NCBI GenBank assembly: GCA_024233545.1
Contig: JACKPL010000006.1
Location: 98,560-162,559 of the forward strand
DNA length: 64,000 nt
Reading direction: 5' to 3'
Source: a bacterium
Lineage (GTDB): Bacteria > Auribacterota > Auribacteria > Auribacterales > Auribacteraceae
Positions 63,574 to 64,000 of this stretch are shown here, one piece after another (position 1 is the first letter of the stretch; every line of letters starts with the position of its first letter). A model generated the notes under the pieces. The model had not been told where the DNA came from. It worked only from the letters and a program-made list of their open reading frames with translations, and did not search any database. The translations under genes were made by a program, and so were the position numbers.

Positions 63574-64000
63574 ATGATGGAGCCAGTTTTTTTCGGATCG
63601 GCGTCATTGAGAGGAAAGCGCGTTCTTATTAGATGCAACTTGAATGTTCCGCTCAAACAGGACGGCTCAATTGAAAAAGACACATGTATTCGGGCTTCTA
63701 TTCCGACTATTCGATATGTCTCAAGTTCCGGCGCCAAAACTATACTAATGGGGCATCTTGGCAATCCGCATGGCAGAAAGAAAGCTTGCTTAAGCATGAT
63801 ACCTGTAGGAAATCGTATTTCTACATTGCTCGGATTATCAGTGCGGGTTTTGGATAACTGTGTCGGCCGCTCGGTTCGAATAATTGTTGATAAAATGCAG
63901 GATGGAGAAATTGTCCTTCTTGAAAACCTGCGGTTTAATAGTGGTGAAGAAAAGAACTGCTCAGCATTTGCCCGACAGTTATCTGAACTAGGCGATTTAT
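63574..64000 (+). CDS. pgk: Divergent phosphoglycerate kinase (partial)
   Basis: 142 codons reach the window edge. The sequence follows PGK: LRGKRVLIRCNLNVPLK, ASIPTIRYVSSSGAK, MGHLGNPHG, GEIVLLENLRFNSGEEKN. But substrate-binding residues differ from the family: the usual DFNVPL is NLNVPL, TRIRAxLPTI is TCIRASIPTI, and SHLGRP is GHLGNP. In well-studied PGKs these positions (Asp23, Arg38, Arg65) contact 3-phosphoglycerate. The enzyme would move phosphate from 1,3-bisphosphoglycerate to ADP, but activity is doubtful if the changes are real. It lies 15 bp after gap. There is no clear ribosome site; either ATG at 63574 or 63577 could start it. Confidence 0.78.
   Translation, partial: MMEPVFFGSASLRGKRVLIRCNLNVPLKQDGSIEKDTCIRASIPTIRYVSSSGAKTILMGHLGNPHGRKKACLSMIPVGNRISTLLGLSVRVLDNCVGRSVRIIVDKMQDGEIVLLENLRFNSGEEKNCSAFARQLSELGDL

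Overview
The window suggests a diderm (Gram-negative) bacterium of an uncultured, poorly characterised lineage. It carries neighbouring LptF/LptG lipopolysaccharide-export permeases, a Wzc-type tyrosine autokinase with Wzx/Wzy-type membrane proteins, and two secreted proteins with PEP-CTERM tails. No marker here fixes the phylum. The style of the genes (TPR/O-mannosyltransferase-like proteins, PilZ, giant secreted proteins, PEP-CTERM) would fit a PVC-related candidate phylum such as Omnitrophota or Auribacterota, but that is a guess.

Layout. 1-10.4 kb: the end of thioredoxin reductase, a DHH phosphoesterase, a Tat-type aldo/keto reductase homologue, a CDF metal exporter, a degenerate IS200-like protein, a GlmU-like nucleotidyltransferase, an overlapping cofactor operon (nadC-birA-coaX), a GT39-like membrane protein and a J-domain/zinc-ribbon/PilZ fusion. 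10.4-18.5 kb: a minus-strand aspartate-family operon, hom - proposed homoserine kinase - lysC - cimA - valS, that makes homoserine-derived amino acids and the isoleucine precursor citramalate. 18.7-22.4 kb: tRNA-Pro, a MerR regulator, tRNA-Arg, lepB and lepA. 22.5-29.4 kb: a PEP-CTERM protein, a TMTC-like TPR protein, and an exopolysaccharide pair (GT4 and Wzc kinase).

30.0-44.5 kb is the most unusual block. Two paralogous small secreted proteins (both frame-disrupted) are followed by a PapD-like immunoglobulin-fold secreted protein. Next come a 1693-residue secreted protein, a PEP-CTERM protein and a 1822-residue secreted protein. All are on the + strand; the last four are tightly packed. 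The two giants share a related N-terminal barrel-like domain. The block reads like a dedicated surface-structure or matrix system, and I recognise no described system in it.

44.7-58.2 kb: a frameshifted sodium/solute symporter, then a polysaccharide locus with a Wzy/ligase-like protein, a Wzx flippase and gpsA. It continues with a LicC-like nucleotidyltransferase, a CDP-glycerol glycerophosphotransferase, a large glycosidase-like protein, a GT2 and a broken GT4. Together these could build a glycerol-phosphate-decorated polymer. 58.2-64 kb: lptG and lptF (minus strand), a DUF4340-cyclophilin fusion, gap and the start of a divergent pgk.

Six loci have frames that become coherent only after adding or removing single bases, mostly in homopolymer runs: hom, two secreted-protein genes, the symporter, the glycerophosphotransferase and the last GT4. 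Sequencing or assembly error is the simplest explanation, but real decay cannot be excluded. Several hundred other codons, including two ORFs over 5 kb, are intact.
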